From positions 28,664 to 92,663 of the forward strand of contig DF158885.1 in NCBI GenBank assembly GCA_000307305.1: a DNA stretch of 64,000 nt. Reading direction: 5' to 3'. Positions within the stretch are counted from its first letter, which is position 1. Each line of letters starts with the position of its first letter. The notes under the pieces were generated by a model. The model was not told the DNA's origin and did not search any database. It saw only the letters and a program-made list of their open reading frames with translations. Below, one piece after another: positions 56,001 to 64,000 of the stretch. The stretch comes from Enterobacteriaceae bacterium B14. Its GTDB lineage: Bacteria; Pseudomonadota; Gammaproteobacteria; Enterobacterales; Enterobacteriaceae. Made by a program: the position numbers and the translations under genes.

Positions 56001-58293
56001 ACAACATAAACGTTGGGCGTTCTCATGGGGAGTATGCTGTGCAGCCTTTGTACTTGCACTCTGCCTATTATTGCCCCGTAGCCAGTTTACTAGCAGCGTA
56101 TTGGCGCTCTTGCCTCAGCAAACATTAGGCAGCGTACCGTCAGAGATACAGGACGGTTTCATGCAACGCCTCGACCGCCAATTGGTCTGGATGGTTAGCC
56201 CAGCAAAGAAAGGGGACACTGCCGCTGTTGAGTGGTGGCTGGCGCAGATAAACCAACTGCCTGAGCTAGCAGAGGTAAAGGGCACGATGAGTGCGGATAA
56301 TCAGCAAGCGTGGGGAAAGTTCTTCTTTGAACACCGCAACGGCATGATTGACTCGCAGACTCGGCAACGGCTCGCCAATGGTGGGCAGGCTCAGGCTGAC
56401 TGGGTATTAGGTCAGCTCTACTCTGCCTTTGCTGGTGTCAGCCATAAAGAACTGATTAATGACCCTTTTATGCTAGTGCGTGGCTCGCAGCTCGCCTTAC
56501 AGCAAAACGCGACGCGCATGGGGCTAAAACAGGGCTGGTTGGTGAGCGAAGATGCCAATGGGCGAGAGTGGTATCTGTTGCACGGTGAGCTTAAAAACTC
56601 CTCCTATGACATGCAGATGGCTCACGGCCTCGTCACTAAGTTGGATGCCCTACAAAAGGAGTTAAAGCAGCGTTGGCCAGAGGCAGAAGTGCTCTCTCGC
56701 GGTACGCTATTTTACAGTGATTACGCCAGCCAACAGGCGAAGCATGATGTTTCTACACTTGGGCTATTTACTGTCATTGGTGTGTTGATCCTGATTTTCT
56801 CCGTGTTTCGCTCGTTGCGGCCGTTGCTGCTCTGCATCACGTCTGTTGCCATTGGCGCGACGGCGGGTACTGCCGCGACACTGCTTGTCTTCGGTCAAAT
56901 TCACCTAATGACGCTGGTCATGAGCATCAGCATTGTAGGTATCTCCGCCGACTATACGCTCTACTTTCTGACGGAGCGGATGGTGCATGGCAAAGAGAGT
57001 ACGCCACTGGTGAGCTTACAGAAGGTACTTCCCGCGCTGTTATTAGCCTTGGGGACAACGGTGTGTGCATACCTGATTATGATGTTGGCACCTTTCCCTG
57101 GCCTGCGTCAGCTAGCGGTTTTTGCTGGGGCAGGGCTAACGGCGGCGTGTTTAACCGTGATCTGCTGGTACCCCTACTGTGTTGCTCGCCTACCGGTTCG
57201 ACCTATTCCTGCCATTCGCTGGCTCGCTGGGTGGTTGAGTGCATGGCGTCGCTATCCACGTCTTCGTATTGGATTACCGACTGTCATCGCTTTGTTTGCC
57301 GCCGCAGGTTTATTTAAGTTGCAGGTCAATGATGACATTGCCCAGCTTCAAGCGTTGCCGAAAGAGATTCATCAGCAAGAGCTGAAAATCACAGAGCTAA
57401 CAGGGCAGGGCGTCGATCAGAAGTGGTTTGTGGTCTACGGTAGCAGCGGTGAAGAGACACTACAGCGTTTAGAGCGCTTACAGCCTGAGCTGGTTCAAGC
57501 CAAAGCCAAAGGTTGGATCAGTGACTATCGTGTGCTTCCGCTCTCATCCCTTGCTCGCCAGCAGGCGGATCTGGCTTTGCTGAGTGCTGCTGCACCACGG
57601 ATTTTAGGCCAGCTTACAGAGGCAGGAATTGATTTCGCCAAGCCAGATCTCAGCCCGATGCCTTTGACCGTACCAATGTGGCAGGCTAGCGTCACCAGCG
57701 AAGGGTGGCGCTTAATGTGGATCTCGTTAGCCGATGGGCAGAGCGGTGTGCTGGTGCCGATTAGTGGTGTGACCAATACTCAGGCTCTTGGCGAGATGGC
57801 GAAGGCACTGCCGGGTGTGAGTTGGGTTGACAGAAAGCATGATTTCGATAGCCTGTTCTCATTCTACCGCGTGTTTTTAGGCTGGTTACTTCTGGCATCA
57901 GTGGTCACGATTGCCGTTATCTATATGGTCCGTTTAGGCTGGAAGAAGGGCTTGGTCAATGTATTACCATCTGTGCTTTCTCTCGGATTTGGGTTAGCGG
58001 TATTGGCGTTTAGCGGTCATACACTCAATCTCTTTTCTCTGCTGGCATTGGTGTTGGTTCTAGGTATTGGTATCAACTACACCATCTTCTTCAGTAACCC
58101 ACGTGGTACGCCGTTAACATCGATGTTGGCTATTACGCTGGCAATGATGACGACCTTATTAACACTAGGCATGCTGGTCTTTAGCCAAACACAGGCCATC
58201 AGCAGCTTTGGTATTGTTTTATGCAGCGGTATTTTCAGCGCATTTCTTTTGTCGCCATTGGCGCTATCTAAAAACCGAGGAAAACGGAAATGA
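55972..58293 (+). CDS. apeM: MMPL/RND-type exporter ApeM
   Basis: A 773-aa RND/MMPL-family transporter. It has one N-terminal helix, a large periplasmic domain (about 45-255), five or six helices (about 260-430), a second periplasmic domain (about 450-640) and a final helix set. The helix IV-type motif GISADYTLYF (about 323-332) and its counterpart GIGINYTIFF (about 700-709) mark the two halves; the acidic residue is kept only in the first. It is predicted to hand the APE product to ApeL. It overlaps apeN by 4 bp. Confidence 0.9.
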   Translation: MTNNSSSFTKQHKRWAFSWGVCCAAFVLALCLLLPRSQFTSSVLALLPQQTLGSVPSEIQDGFMQRLDRQLVWMVSPAKKGDTAAVEWWLAQINQLPELAEVKGTMSADNQQAWGKFFFEHRNGMIDSQTRQRLANGGQAQADWVLGQLYSAFAGVSHKELINDPFMLVRGSQLALQQNATRMGLKQGWLVSEDANGREWYLLHGELKNSSYDMQMAHGLVTKLDALQKELKQRWPEAEVLSRGTLFYSDYASQQAKHDVSTLGLFTVIGVLILIFSVFRSLRPLLLCITSVAIGATAGTAATLLVFGQIHLMTLVMSISIVGISADYTLYFLTERMVHGKESTPLVSLQKVLPALLLALGTTVCAYLIMMLAPFPGLRQLAVFAGAGLTAACLTVICWYPYCVARLPVRPIPAIRWLAGWLSAWRRYPRLRIGLPTVIALFAAAGLFKLQVNDDIAQLQALPKEIHQQELKITELTGQGVDQKWFVVYGSSGEETLQRLERLQPELVQAKAKGWISDYRVLPLSSLARQQADLALLSAAAPRILGQLTEAGIDFAKPDLSPMPLTVPMWQASVTSEGWRLMWISLADGQSGVLVPISGVTNTQALGEMAKALPGVSWVDRKHDFDSLFSFYRVFLGWLLLASVVTIAVIYMVRLGWKKGLVNVLPSVLSLGFGLAVLAFSGHTLNLFSLLALVLVLGIGINYTIFFSNPRGTPLTSMLAITLAMMTTLLTLGMLVFSQTQAISSFGIVLCSGIFSAFLLSPLALSKNRGKRK

Positions 58294-58871
58294 CCTTTTT
58301 ACGCATGGGGTTCGCGATATTGCTGGTGGCTCTGCTTAGCGCTTGTGCCCGAAATCATCAAGATGACCCTCGTCCGAGAGCTTGGCTAAAACCGGGGGTT
58401 CAGGTGACTCTTCCCGATCCGGGAATGGAGAAGCCTTTCAGCCAGCAACAATTGTTGACGGCAACGATAAAGGGCAAAGATCACGCCTTGCTAGTGCTCC
58501 TTAATGTTGACCAGCAGCAGTTAACGTTAGCGGGGCTATCTTCTTTAGGTATCCGCTTGTTTAGCCTTGTTTATGACCAGACTGGCGTGCATGTTCAACA
58601 GTCAATTGTCGTACCAGAAATCCCACCTGCAAACCAAGTATTGCAAGATATCATGCTGAGCTACTGGCCTATTTCTGCTTGGCAACCGCTGCTTCCTACA
58701 GGTTGGACACTGACCGATGAAGGCGATAACAGGCACCTCCGAGATGATAAAGGTGAGGTGATTGTCGAAATCCACTATCAGCAACTGGATGGCCTGCGCC
58801 AGCCTGTTCTCGTGCAGCAGAATATCTTCAAATATAAGATTGCAATTCAACATTTGGATGAGGCCTCATGA
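58290..58871 (+). CDS. apeN: DUF3261 lipoprotein ApeN
   Basis: A 193-aa predicted outer-membrane lipoprotein with lipobox LSAC, Cys19. The body follows the DUF3261 pattern with LSYWPISAWQPLLPTGW (about 127-143). With ApeL and ApeM it makes a Lol-like export set (exporter, periplasmic carrier, outer-membrane acceptor). It overlaps apeM and apeO by 4 bp each. Confidence 0.85.
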   Translation: MTFLRMGFAILLVALLSACARNHQDDPRPRAWLKPGVQVTLPDPGMEKPFSQQQLLTATIKGKDHALLVLLNVDQQQLTLAGLSSLGIRLFSLVYDQTGVHVQQSIVVPEIPPANQVLQDIMLSYWPISAWQPLLPTGWTLTDEGDNRHLRDDKGEVIVEIHYQQLDGLRQPVLVQQNIFKYKIAIQHLDEAS

Positions 58872-60043
58872 TCTATTTTTCGGCCGTTGGCATGTTGAAT
58901 GCGCTAGGCAACAACGCAGATGAAATCGCCCAGAATCTGGTGCGAGGTCAGGCGCCTGGAATGATGCAAAGCAGTGAGTGGCTGGTCCAAAATCAACCGT
59001 GCTGGATGGGGTATGTCACTGCTGATTTGCCTGCTATTCCTCCGGCGTTTAGCCAGCATGACAGCCGCAATAATCAACTATTGTTAGCCGCGCTGGAGCA
59101 GATCAGGCCAGAAGTTGATGAGGCGATTGCCCGCTTTGGTCATGAACGCGTTGCAGTTGTGCTAGGTACCAGCACATCAGGTTTGGATGAAGGCGACCGC
59201 GTGGTGAGCCGTGTTCACCATAGCGAGGGTATTGGTAAGTATCACTATTACCAACAAGAACTCGGCGATCCCTCCCGTTTTCTGGCATCGTACCTTGGGC
59301 TGAGTGGCCCTGCTTATACGCTCTCAACGGCGTGCTCTTCCAGCGCCAGAGCAATTATCAGCGGGCGTCGACTCATCGAGTCTGGCTTGGTCGATGTTGC
59401 CATTGTCGGGGGGGCCGATACCCTTAGCCGTATGCCTGCCAATGGATTTCGAAGCCTTGAGTCACTCAGTGCGGAGCGCTGTAAGCCATTTGGTCAGCAC
59501 CGTGATGGTATCAACATTGGCGAAGGTGTAGCCCTAATGCTGATGACAAAAGAGCCGCAGCAGATTGCTCTTAAAGGCATTGGCGAATCCTCCGATGCAT
59601 GGCATATGTCAGCCCCTCACCCAGAAGGTAAAGGGGCGATTGAGGCAATCAACATGGCCTTGGCGGATGCTGCACTTAATCTGTCCGAGATTGGATATAT
59701 CAACCTGCATGGTACGGCTACGCCGCTCAATGATCAGGTTGAGTCGAAAGTCATTCATGAACTGTTTGGTGAGACAACACCTTGCAGCTCCACCAAACAT
59801 CTGACGGGGCATATGCTCGGTGCTGCAGGTGGTGGAGAAGCGGCGCTGAGTTGGCTTATTCTGACGCGTAACTTGTCTTTGCCTGTGCAAGATTTTTCTA
59901 CTTTTGCTCAGGACACCTCGCTCCCGCCGTGTGGGCTATTGTTAGCATCGAGGGAATTAGCGCAGCGCAATATCCTGTCTAACTCGTTTGCATTCGGTGG
60001 TAATAACACCTGTCTGATTCTTGGGGAGGCAAAAAGTGAGTAA
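58868..60043 (+). CDS. apeO: Beta-ketoacyl synthase ApeO
   Basis: A 391-aa full ketosynthase with Cys156 (STACSSSARA), His281 (NLHGTATPLND) and His315 (HLTGHMLGAAGG), the Cys-His-His triad. It condenses malonyl-ACP with the growing aryl-polyene chain, presumably as heterodimer with the cysteine-less ApeC. The start overlaps apeN. The 3' end contains the GGGGAGG ribosome site of apeP. Confidence 0.93.
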   Translation: MIYFSAVGMLNALGNNADEIAQNLVRGQAPGMMQSSEWLVQNQPCWMGYVTADLPAIPPAFSQHDSRNNQLLLAALEQIRPEVDEAIARFGHERVAVVLGTSTSGLDEGDRVVSRVHHSEGIGKYHYYQQELGDPSRFLASYLGLSGPAYTLSTACSSSARAIISGRRLIESGLVDVAIVGGADTLSRMPANGFRSLESLSAERCKPFGQHRDGINIGEGVALMLMTKEPQQIALKGIGESSDAWHMSAPHPEGKGAIEAINMALADAALNLSEIGYINLHGTATPLNDQVESKVIHELFGETTPCSSTKHLTGHMLGAAGGGEAALSWLILTRNLSLPVQDFSTFAQDTSLPPCGLLLASRELAQRNILSNSFAFGGNNTCLILGEAKSE

Positions 60044-60515
60044 AGCGTATTTATCCGCCGGAGCCTATCTCCCGCACGAATCACCGATGGTGCTAGTAGA
60101 GGATGTTATAGAGGTGACGGAAGAGAGCGCTCATTGCCGCGTTGTCGTCAGTGCTTCCGGTGTTGTGGCTCCTTTTCTGAATGAGCAGGGCGATTTACCC
60201 AGTTGGTTTGCGCTAGAGATGATGGCCCAGACTATCGGCGTATGGTCCGGTTGGCACGGGCAGCAAAACGGCACGGTTTCACCCGGCGTAGGGCTGTTGT
60301 TGGGGAGCCGAGCATTTCGCTGTGAACAACCCATTCTGGCCTCTGGCAGTGTGCTTGATATCAGAGTCACGCTGTTGATGAAAGATGAGCGTTTGGGCAG
60401 CTTTGATACCGAAATCTGCATCGGCGAGCATCAGATAGCGACTGCAAGGCTGAATACTTATCAGCCTGATGAACAAGAAATTAATCAACTTTTTGCGACG
60501 GGTGAGACTGAATGA
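60036..60515 (+). CDS. apeP: Hot-dog dehydratase ApeP
   Basis: A 159-aa FabA/FabZ-like protein (YLPHESPMVLVEDVIEV near the start; SWFALEMMAQTIGVWSGWHG about 61-80), partner of ApeI in dehydration. GTG 60036 is chosen. GGGGAGG stands seven bases before it, and it yields the family N-terminus SKAYLSAGAYLPHES, whereas the TTG at 60021 would include the Shine-Dalgarno itself. It overlaps apeO by 8 bp and apeQ by 4 bp. Confidence 0.9.
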   Translation: MSKAYLSAGAYLPHESPMVLVEDVIEVTEESAHCRVVVSASGVVAPFLNEQGDLPSWFALEMMAQTIGVWSGWHGQQNGTVSPGVGLLLGSRAFRCEQPILASGSVLDIRVTLLMKDERLGSFDTEICIGEHQIATARLNTYQPDEQEINQLFATGETE

Positions 60516-61243
60516 AACGTTCTGTATTAGTAACAGGGGCGAGTAAAGGTATTGGGCAGGCGATCGCCATCCGTTTAGCAGCCGACGGTTTTCAGATAGT
60601 CGTGCACTACCACAGCGATGAAGCCGGAGCTAAAGAGACGGTTCGTCAGATAACAGAGCAGGGCGGTGAGGCACGTTATCTCGGGTTTGATATTGCTGAC
60701 CGTGATACATGTCGCAACGTTATTGAAGCCGATATTGAGGCTCATGGTGCCTATTATGGTGTGATAAATAATGCAGGTATCGCTCGTGATGGCGCATTCC
60801 CTGCATTAACGAGTGAGGATTGGGATGGCGTTATCCATACCAATCTCGACAGTTTCTACAACGTTATTCACCCCTGCGTGATGCCGATGATTGGCCTGCG
60901 CAAAGGTGGCCGTATCATCACACTCTCTTCTGTCTCTGGCTTGGCGGGTAACCGTGGTCAGGTGAACTACAGCGCGGCGAAGGCGGGGATTATCGGTGCA
61001 ACGAAGGCACTGGCGATAGAACTGGCTAAACGCAAGATCACCGTCAACTGTATTGCTCCAGGGCTTATCGATACCGGCATGTTGCAAATGGAAGAGCTGG
61101 CACTTGATGAAGCAATGAAGATGATCCCCTTAAAACGCATGGGGCAGACCGAAGAGGTCGCTGGTTTAGCGAGTTATTTAATGTCAGATATTGCGGGTTA
61201 TGTGACTCGGCAAGTGATTTCTATCAATGGAGGTATGCTATGA
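60512..61243 (+). CDS. apeQ: 3-ketoacyl-ACP reductase ApeQ
   Basis: A 243-aa FabG-like short-chain dehydrogenase with cofactor loop TGASKGIGQA (8-17), NNAG (86-89) and catalytic Ser140, Tyr153 and Lys157 (NYSAAKAG). It reduces the beta-keto group using NADPH in each APE elongation cycle. In contrast to the SDR at 8787 its triad is complete. The start overlaps apeP and the stop overlaps apeR as ATGA. Confidence 0.93.
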   Translation: MKRSVLVTGASKGIGQAIAIRLAADGFQIVVHYHSDEAGAKETVRQITEQGGEARYLGFDIADRDTCRNVIEADIEAHGAYYGVINNAGIARDGAFPALTSEDWDGVIHTNLDSFYNVIHPCVMPMIGLRKGGRIITLSSVSGLAGNRGQVNYSAAKAGIIGATKALAIELAKRKITVNCIAPGLIDTGMLQMEELALDEAMKMIPLKRMGQTEEVAGLASYLMSDIAGYVTRQVISINGGML

Positions 61244-62469
61244 CTCGGCGAGTTGTGATTACGGGTATGGCGGGAGTCTGCGCCTTCGGTGAGCAGTGGG
61301 ATGATGTTGCTGCTAGGCTGAAAAACAGAACCAATGCAGTAAGAAAAATGCCAGAGTGGAGCATCTATCAGGGGCTAAATACGCTTCTGGGTGCACCCAT
61401 TGATGATTTCACCCTGCCAGAACACTATTCGCGTAAGCGTATTCGTTCAATGGGGCGGGTCTCACTCTTTTCAACTCGGGCGACCGAGCTGGCATTGGAG
61501 CAGGCAGGCTTGCTGGACGAGCCAGTGCTAACCAACGGTGAAACGGGCATCGCTTATGGCTCCTCAACGGGAAGCACTAAGCCCGTCAGCGAATTTGCCA
61601 CGATGTTGACAGAGAAACACACCAATAATATTACGGGTACAACTTATGTTCAGATGATGCCGCACACGGCAGCAGTGAACACGGGGTTATTTTTTGGCCT
61701 GCGCGGCAGGGTTATCCCAACGTCTAGCGCCTGTACCTCCGGCAGCCAAGGTATTGGCTATGCCTATGAAGCGATTAAACACGGTTACCAGACTGTGATG
61801 GTAGCTGGTGGGGCTGAAGAGCTTTGTCCATCAGAGGCGGCAGTATTCGATACGCTGTTTGCCACCAGTCAGCGCAATGATATGCCACAAACTACCCCTT
61901 CACCTTTCGATCGCAACCGAGATGGTTTGGTGATCGGTGAAGGGGCGGGTTCTCTAATTCTGGAAGAGCTAGAGCACGCCAAAGCGCGTGGGGCGACCAT
62001 TTACGGTGAAATTGTCGGCTTTGCCACCAACTGTGATGCAGCACATATCACTCAGCCGAAGCGTGAAACAATGCAGATCTGTATTGAGCGAGCGCTGAAA
62101 AATGCGGGGCTTGCAGCATCGGATATCGGTTATATCAGTGCACATGGTACTGCGACCAGTTTAGGTGATGTGGCAGAAAGCCAGGCTACAGCAGCTATTT
62201 TTGGTGCCAATACACCGATTTCCTCACTAAAAAGTTACTTCGGGCACACGCTGGGAGCCTGCGGTGCGTTAGAGGCATGGATGGGTCTACAGATGATGCG
62301 AGAAGGCTGGTTTGCCCCAACGCTAAACCTGACTGATCCCGACCCTGAATGTGGTGAACTGGATTACATTATGGGCGAGGTTCGCCATCTAGATACTGAG
62401 TTTATCCAGTCTAATAACTTTGCCTTTGGCGGTATTAATACGTCTCTGGTGATCCGTCGTTGGGCGTAG
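61240..62469 (+). CDS. apeR: Beta-ketoacyl synthase ApeR
   Basis: A 409-aa FabF-type ketosynthase with Cys165 (TSSACTSGSQ), His302 (ISAHGTATSLGD) and His336 (SYFGHTLGACGA). In the studied system ApeR works as a homodimer and starts or assists elongation separately from ApeO-ApeC. It is longer and more FabF-like than ApeO. The frame ends at TAG 62467-62469; the phosphopantetheinyl transferase start follows 21 bp later. Confidence 0.93.
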   Translation: MTRRVVITGMAGVCAFGEQWDDVAARLKNRTNAVRKMPEWSIYQGLNTLLGAPIDDFTLPEHYSRKRIRSMGRVSLFSTRATELALEQAGLLDEPVLTNGETGIAYGSSTGSTKPVSEFATMLTEKHTNNITGTTYVQMMPHTAAVNTGLFFGLRGRVIPTSSACTSGSQGIGYAYEAIKHGYQTVMVAGGAEELCPSEAAVFDTLFATSQRNDMPQTTPSPFDRNRDGLVIGEGAGSLILEELEHAKARGATIYGEIVGFATNCDAAHITQPKRETMQICIERALKNAGLAASDIGYISAHGTATSLGDVAESQATAAIFGANTPISSLKSYFGHTLGACGALEAWMGLQMMREGWFAPTLNLTDPDPECGELDYIMGEVRHLDTEFIQSNNFAFGGINTSLVIRRWA

Positions 62470-62489
62470 AGATAGGTATTGAGGGCTGT

Positions 62490-63104
62490 ATGTATCGGGC
62501 GGCGATAGGCGACATCAACACGCTTAGTACTCCCGATATGTACAAACGCTGGGTGGGTGGTGTTTTACCGGAACTGACACGCCCTGCATCCCTCGCTGGG
62601 CGTGTGCTGTTAGCTCGGATGTTAGGGAGTAAGTGCCTACCTGAGATTGCTATTGAATCAAGTGGTAAGCCTTACTTTACTCGTGCAGACCTGCCCCAAT
62701 TCAGTATTAGCCACAGTGGAAATCGTGTAATGGTGCTGCTCTCTTCTTGCGGCGCTGCGGGGTGTGATATTGAGGTTTTACGCCCGCGTCGAAATATTCT
62801 TTCTATCGCTCAACGTTATTTTAGCCAGCGCGAATATGAGTGGCTGCTTCAACATCAAGACTCAACTCAGCAACAGCACGCCTTCTGGCGTTTGTGGACG
62901 GCGCGAGAAGCGCTACTCAAGCAGCGTAGTGGCTCGGTATGGCAAATGTCATCTCTGGAATTAGATCCTGGCTCACTGTCTGTTCTGCCGCTTTATCTTC
63001 ACTGCTATGAGGATAACGGCTTAGCTATTGCGGTGTGCGGTGAAAACCCAGAAATCGCCACATTGACGGCTGTCTGTTATGGCGATGAGTCAGCGTATTT
63101 GTGA
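62490..63104 (+). CDS. 4'-phosphopantetheinyl transferase of the APE cluster
   Basis: A 204-aa Sfp/AcpT-type enzyme that should attach phosphopantetheine to ApeE and ApeF. The metal-binding GCDIEVLRPRR (about 87-97), the downstream F-W-x-x-W-T-A-R-E-A-L-L-K motif (about 132-144, with Arg in place of the usual Lys of WxxKEA) and the substrate-side SISHSGNRV (about 70-78) are seen. ATG 62490 with GAGGG five bases upstream is chosen over a TTG at 62460 inside apeR. It is the last gene of the operon and is followed by a bidirectional terminator. Confidence 0.9.
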   Translation: MYRAAIGDINTLSTPDMYKRWVGGVLPELTRPASLAGRVLLARMLGSKCLPEIAIESSGKPYFTRADLPQFSISHSGNRVMVLLSSCGAAGCDIEVLRPRRNILSIAQRYFSQREYEWLLQHQDSTQQQHAFWRLWTAREALLKQRSGSVWQMSSLELDPGSLSVLPLYLHCYEDNGLAIAVCGENPEIATLTAVCYGDESAYL

Positions 63105-63140
63105 ACGCGCGTATGATGTTTTTAGATATCTATTCTATAA

Positions 63141-63176
63141 AAAAACACCCGCTACATTCACTGTAGGGGTGTTTTT
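63141..63176. terminator. Bidirectional terminator between the APE operon and bcsG
   Basis: AAAAACACCC and GGGTGTTTTT pair around an inner CTACA / TGTAG stem; A/T runs are present on both sides. Confidence 0.92.
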
Positions 63177-63211
63177 AGTCGATCAGTTTATCGCTCTGAG
63201 GCTATTTCCCA

Positions 63212-64000
63212 TCACTGCGGATAAGGCACCCAATCACCGCCGTTAAGCTGAATGTATGGCTTATCCTGATACTTCAACACGACTGCTCCGCTGTTCTCGG
63301 ATACGGCTGGTGTGTTTGGTAAATCTTTTGTGAGTGCAGCCCAATCTATGGTTGGTGCAATAAATGATTTTCCATCAACAAGCCGTGAAATTAGGTCTGA
63401 GATAGCGATGTAACTGCTTGGTGTTTCGATTTTCAATGCGCTGGCCTGATGCGGTGCTTTTATCCCTATTAGCTTAACGCCAACAGGAATATGCGTAATG
63501 CTAGGGCTTGGGATATCCCGTAAGCCAGACATTTGCATCTTATCTCCGGCAAGCGCAGCACCGTGTTCTGGTACCACCACCACGAGAACTTTACGGCCTG
63601 ATTTCTCTAATTGATCTAAGAATGTATCTAACTGGTCAAAGAGTGCTTTCGCTCTCGGCGGATAAGGTGCCACTGAGTTTGAACCGACATTTCTATTACC
63701 GTCATGCAGTGGGATAAGATTAAAGAAGGTCGCGCTGCGGGCGGCCTCGGTATCTTTCTCTCTACCTTCTAGCCAACGGTTCAATACAGCCAGATCATTA
63801 AAGACGGGTTCACCATCGAACGATGCTAGCTCATGGCTTAAGCCAGCCTGAGACATCAGTGGTGCTTGCATACCGCCGTATTCGCGCAGCTCTTTCAGAT
63901 AGTCACCAAAGACCCCTGCATGATCCATAATCAGCTCTTCTTTAAAGCCTAACTGGGCGAGATTTGAGAAGAGATAACACTGATTTTCTGCTGGCTGATA
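63212..64000 (-). CDS. bcsG: Cellulose phosphoethanolamine transferase BcsG (C-terminal part)
   Basis: C-terminal part of BcsG, the inner-membrane enzyme with a periplasmic alkaline-phosphatase-like domain that decorates cellulose with phosphoethanolamine. The frame is open to the window edge; bases beyond 63928 read CYLFSNLAQLGFKEELIMDHAG, so the true start lies outside. Visible motifs are QAPLMSQAGLSHELASFDG and VVVPEHGAALAGDKMQM, where Glu-His are zinc ligands as in E. coli BcsG, and the tail ends in WVPYPQ. The bcsEFG operon probably continues to the right. It is convergent with the APE operon. Confidence 0.93.
   Translation of the reverse strand, partial: YQPAENQCYLFSNLAQLGFKEELIMDHAGVFGDYLKELREYGGMQAPLMSQAGLSHELASFDGEPVFNDLAVLNRWLEGREKDTEAARSATFFNLIPLHDGNRNVGSNSVAPYPPRAKALFDQLDTFLDQLEKSGRKVLVVVVPEHGAALAGDKMQMSGLRDIPSPSITHIPVGVKLIGIKAPHQASALKIETPSSYIAISDLISRLVDGKSFIAPTIDWAALTKDLPNTPAVSENSGAVVLKYQDKPYIQLNGGDWVPYPQ

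Overview
The window looks like a chromosomal segment of a gammaproteobacterium of the order Enterobacterales. The housekeeping proteins (DnaA, DnaN, RecF, GyrB, RpmH, RnpA, YidC, MnmE, GlyQ, GlyS, Tag, AvtA, IbpA, IbpB, Hmp, DppA-F) read almost residue for residue like the E. coli proteins. The dnaA-dnaN-recF-gyrB and rpmH-rnpA-yidD-yidC-mnmE blocks are in the usual order. The neighbourhoods around them differ from E. coli (glyQS-tag-yiaC beside a 2-ketogluconate operon, an aryl polyene cluster beside bcsG), so a genus outside the classical Enterobacteriaceae is likely. The sequence alone does not settle the family.

Layout. 1-6 kb: dppABCDF dipeptide importer (minus strand). 6.4-7.7 kb: flavohaemoglobin hmp with an NsrR-type operator. 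7.7-9.5 kb: divergent LysR regulator and an atypical short-chain dehydrogenase. 9.6-12.6 kb: glyS-glyQ. 12.8-13.9 kb: tag with a LexA-like box in front of it, then yiaC. 13.9-14.7 kb: a yybP-ykoY-type manganese riboswitch and a UPF0016 (GDT1/MneA-like) exporter. 14.8-20.1 kb: a 2-ketogluconate catabolic block (ptxS-kguE-kguK-kguT-kguD order), with a PtxS-type operator before kguE, followed by a second GhrB-like reductase. 21.6-26.8 kb: avtA, ibpB/ibpA with heat-shock promoter and RNA-thermometer signatures, yidQ, spy, yidR. 27-29.3 kb: a serine/threonine dehydratase and the scar of a lost norR-norV-norW locus. 29.3-39.9 kb: gyrB-recF-dnaN-dnaA and rpmH-rnpA-yidD-yidC-mnmE. 40-43.7 kb: LysR, a dicarboxylate/amino-acid:cation symporter and a MetC-like lyase. 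43.8-46.7 kb: cupin/LysR pair, an RlaP-type nucleotidyltransferase and a decayed small membrane-protein gene. 47.2-63.1 kb: a lipoprotein and an aryl polyene (APE) pigment cluster of 18 tightly packed genes ending in a phosphopantetheinyl transferase. The window ends inside bcsG (cellulose phosphoethanolamine transferase).

How the parts work together. The APE genes form a complete type II polyketide-like line: AMP-ligase ApeH, carriers ApeE/F, ketosynthases ApeO/ApeR with chain-length partner ApeC, reductase ApeQ, dehydratases ApeI/P, thioesterase ApeK, glycosyl/acyltransferases ApeJ/ApeD, and a LolA/MMPL/lipoprotein export set. Next to cellulose modification this gives a cell-surface block. 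The kgu genes form a full import-to-6-phosphogluconate route. NO defence here rests on Hmp alone, because the anaerobic NorVW system is only a remnant. The APE cluster is a known family. The less expected signals are regulatory or degenerate: the SOS-like box at tag, the norR/norW deletion fusion, the SDR without its catalytic tyrosine, and the symporter-metC module with its dense control region.
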